64,000 nucleotides of DNA. Origin: Bryobacteraceae bacterium (GTDB lineage: Bacteria; Acidobacteriota; Terriglobia; Bryobacterales; Bryobacteraceae). Both the position numbers and the translations under genes were made by a program. The notes under the pieces are model-generated. The model was not told the DNA's origin, searched no databases, and was given only the letters and a program-made list of their open reading frames with translations. This document shows positions 60,666-64,000 of the stretch, piece after piece. Every line of letters begins with the position of its first letter. Position 1 is the stretch's first letter. The stretch is taken from NCBI GenBank assembly GCA_025056455.1, contig JANWVY010000001.1, positions 443,757 to 507,756 on the forward strand. Direction: 5' to 3'.

Positions 60666-62944
60666 CCCGCCTCAACTTCACGCAGACCATGTTGCGCGCC
60701 TTGCAAAGCGGGACTGTGGTGACGTTGCTGGCTTGCGCGCAGCCGGGCTCTCCGCCTGCTGCTGGGCCGGCCCGGGCGATGGCCTCGCCACCTTCTGCGG
60801 CTGCCCTCGCCGTCGCAGAGTGCCAGAAGCACCGGCATTACGGCCGCCGGCAAGAGGCCCGCGCCTGCTACACCCAGCTGAGTTCCCGCCGTGATCCCTA
60901 CCTCATGGCGGAAGGACTGTGGGGTCTCGGTTTTTACCAGGACGCAAATTCCGCCTTCCGTCAGGCCGTCGCGCTCCATCCGAAAAGCGCCGAGCTCCGC
61001 ACCCGCTGGGGACGGCTGTTTTTGGAGCGTTACAATGGCGCCGAAGCAGAAAAGCTGTTTCGTGAAGCTCTCGAGTTGCAGCCGGACTACGCACCGGCCC
61101 TCGTCGGCCTGGCGCTTGCCGCCTCCGAGCATTTTGACGCCAAAGCGCGGGAATTTGCCGAGCAGGCGCTCAAGCTCGATCCAAACAACATCGAAGCGCA
61201 GGAAGTGTTAGCGCGCCTAGCGCTGGAAGACATCAACTTCGACAAGGCGCGGCAAGAGGCGGAAAAAGCCCTGCAAATGAACCGCGATTCGCTTAACGCC
61301 ATGGCCGTGCTGGGAGTCCTCGAGATTCTTGAGGACAAACCCCAAACCTGGCTGCGGCGCATGGATCAAGTCAACCCCGTGTATGCGCCAGGCTATCACT
61401 TCGTGGGCCATCAGTTGCAGTTGAACCGGCGCTATAGCGAGGCGATCGAATATTTGAAAGAAGCTTTAAAGCGCGATCCCGACTACTGGGCCGCGCACTC
61501 CGAACTTGGCATCACCTACATGCGGCTGGGCTTGGAGGAGCAAGCGCGCCGCCACCTAGAGCTAGCGCACAACAACGGCTGGCGCGACGCCGCGACCACT
61601 AACTCCCTGCGCTTAATCGACAGCTACAAAAACTTCGTCACCGTTCCGGGCGAGCGCTGTGAAGTACGCTTGGATAAAAAAGAAGCCGCTTTGCTGAAGC
61701 TCTACGTGGTGCCAGAGCTTGAAAAAGCCATTGCCACCTATGAAAAGAAATACAAGGTAAAGCTGGCCGAGAAGGTGAAGCTCGAGCTCTATCCCAATCA
61801 TGAGGATTTTGCGGTTCGCACGCTCGGCCTGCCCGGGCTGGGCGCGCTAGGAGTGACCTTCGGGACGGTGGTCGCCATGGACAGCCCGAGCGGACGCCCT
61901 CCGGGCAGCTTTCATTGGGCCAGCACCCTGTGGCACGAGTTAAGCCACGTGTTTGTCTTAACGGCCACCAAACACCGGGTGCCGCGCTGGTTCACGGAGG
62001 GTTTGGCTGTCTACGAAGAAACGGCGGTTGCCCCCGACTGGGGTGACCGGCTCGATCCGACCGTGCTCGGAGCCGTGCGAGACAAAAAACTGCTTCCCGT
62101 CTCGTCGCTAGACCGCGGATTCATCCGGCCTACCTACCCTTCGCAAGTCATCGTGTCCTATTTTCAGGCGGGCCGGATCTGCGACTACATTGCGCAAAAG
62201 TGGGGCTTTCAAAAACTTCTTGACATGATGCACCAGTTCGCCCAGAACGTCTCTACCCCGCGGGTTATTGAAACCCAGCTTCAAATGAAGCCGGAGGCCT
62301 TTGACCAGGCGTTTCTAGGTTGGTTGGAACAACAACTTGCAACACCGCTGGCCCGCTTCGGCGATTGGACGAAACGGCTCCGGCAGCTCGCCCAAGCAGC
62401 CAGGGAGAAGCGTCATGACGACGTTATCCAGCAGGGGTTGGAAATTCGGGACTGGTTTCCTGATTATGTTGAAGCGGGCAACGTGTATGAGTTTCTCGCC
62501 GACGCTTTCATCGCCAAGGGCGACCGCAAATCGGCCCTAGCGGAACTGGAACGCTACGCCAAAGTAGGGGGGAGAAACCCCGAATCTTTAAAACGGCTTG
62601 CTGCCCTGTATGAAGAGCACAGCCAGCCCAAAAACGCCATGGCCACGCTTGAGAAGCTCAACTACATCTACCCCGTGGCTGACCCTGAGATGCACCGCAA
62701 ATACGGCGAGTTAAGCTTGGAACATGGCTCAGTCAACGTGGCGATTCGCGAATTTCAGGCTGTGCTTGCCTCAAAGCCGGTGGATCTTGCCCAGGCGCAC
62801 TATAATCTAGCCCGGGCTTACCGCAAAGCGAACCGCATGGAGGAAGCCCTCGACCAGGTACTGCTTGCCTTAGAGGCCGCACCGGGCTACCGGCCAGCAC
62901 AAAAGTTGCTGCTCGAACTCAATTCCAAACAGAAGGCGAACTAG
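60662..62944 (+). CDS. TPR protein with a peptidase-MA-like zinc metalloprotease domain
   Basis: 760 residues, likely lipoprotein or secreted (VVTLLACAQPGS near residues 19-30). TPR repeats occupy about 60-310 (NSAFRQAVALHPKSAELRTR, AEKLFREALELQPDYAPALV, SEAIEYLKEALKRDPDYWAA). Then comes a gluzincin domain with H425-E-L-S-H429 and the third ligand in WFTEGLAVYEE. A second TPR set follows to the C-terminus. Predicted periplasmic metalloprotease or scaffold in the MoxR/VWA cluster. It overlaps the caspase-fold gene by 4 bp and precedes the MoxR gene by 6 bp. Confidence 0.85.
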   Translation: MTRLNFTQTMLRALQSGTVVTLLACAQPGSPPAAGPARAMASPPSAAALAVAECQKHRHYGRRQEARACYTQLSSRRDPYLMAEGLWGLGFYQDANSAFRQAVALHPKSAELRTRWGRLFLERYNGAEAEKLFREALELQPDYAPALVGLALAASEHFDAKAREFAEQALKLDPNNIEAQEVLARLALEDINFDKARQEAEKALQMNRDSLNAMAVLGVLEILEDKPQTWLRRMDQVNPVYAPGYHFVGHQLQLNRRYSEAIEYLKEALKRDPDYWAAHSELGITYMRLGLEEQARRHLELAHNNGWRDAATTNSLRLIDSYKNFVTVPGERCEVRLDKKEAALLKLYVVPELEKAIATYEKKYKVKLAEKVKLELYPNHEDFAVRTLGLPGLGALGVTFGTVVAMDSPSGRPPGSFHWASTLWHELSHVFVLTATKHRVPRWFTEGLAVYEETAVAPDWGDRLDPTVLGAVRDKKLLPVSSLDRGFIRPTYPSQVIVSYFQAGRICDYIAQKWGFQKLLDMMHQFAQNVSTPRVIETQLQMKPEAFDQAFLGWLEQQLATPLARFGDWTKRLRQLAQAAREKRHDDVIQQGLEIRDWFPDYVEAGNVYEFLADAFIAKGDRKSALAELERYAKVGGRNPESLKRLAALYEEHSQPKNAMATLEKLNYIYPVADPEMHRKYGELSLEHGSVNVAIREFQAVLASKPVDLAQAHYNLARAYRKANRMEEALDQVLLALEAAPGYRPAQKLLLELNSKQKAN

Positions 62945-62950
62945 GATCTC

Positions 62951-63976
<1,026 letters not shown>

Positions 63977-64000
63977 CAGCCCTCAGTTCAACCGCAAAAA

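Overview
The window looks like a chromosomal segment of an Acidobacteriota member, most likely of the Solibacter/Bryobacter type (order Bryobacterales). This is inferred from four very large Oar-like TonB-dependent receptors with an N-terminal carboxypeptidase-regulatory-like domain and no SusD partner, from families common in that group (redoxin and CnaB-like secreted proteins, the MoxR/VWA/DUF4159 cluster, membrane-anchored regulators beside receptors), and from the moderately high GC content. No phage, insertion sequence, CRISPR array or rRNA gene was seen. One tRNA (Val, GAC) is present.

Layout. 1-8179 (minus) is one tight operon, TonB receptor > MFS transporter > arabinose/fucose-isomerase-like enzyme > GH106 alpha-L-rhamnosidase (running off the left edge). 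It is divergent from 8374-9558, an IclR-type HTH fused to a sugar-binding domain. A perfect 19-bp palindrome lies between them. 9566-12402 holds tRNA-Val, an acyl-CoA synthetase and an orphan MsrQ. 12476-15448 (minus) holds two tandem paralogous secreted proteins of unknown function and a small anchored coiled-coil protein, divergent from a second TonB receptor (15637-18921) followed by its LacI-type regulator. 20353-21234 is truB.

21374-29902 is the most notable region: a five-gene, overlap-coupled operon of a polytopic membrane protein, an ExbB/TolQ-like channel, a DUF2149 protein, a giant CobN-like chelatase anchored at both ends, and a TonB receptor. This gene set matches the hmuTUVS/R haem-acquisition logic known from Bacteroidetes, but with an Oar-type receptor, and points to a tetrapyrrole uptake and metal-removal system.

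30284-32868 is a translation block (rplY, pth, rpsF, rpsR, rplI), followed by an SDR enzyme and a HEAT-repeat protein. 35465-40272 is a membrane-anchored putative regulator divergent from a fourth TonB receptor with a good sigma70-like promoter. 40395-49708 holds clpP, an Rrf2 Fe-S regulator, a secreted propeller/alpha-barrel protein with a class I amidotransferase, a response regulator-diguanylate cyclase, a cytochrome c, a degenerate GGDEF protein paired with a CpaE-like ATPase, and a flippase. 49848-56423 (minus) is an envelope oxidation cluster: SMP-30 lactonase, two thioredoxin-fold proteins, two CnaB-like proteins, a LysW-like zinc ribbon with a hyperacidic tail, and a Tat-dependent GMC dehydrogenase with its small subunit. 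56641-63976 (plus) is a MoxR/VWA-type cluster containing a caspase-fold protein that lacks the usual cysteine and a TPR gluzincin peptidase.

The theme is nutrient capture at the outer membrane: each receptor sits with its own enzymes or regulator. Family assignments were made by eye from protein sequence and no database search was run.
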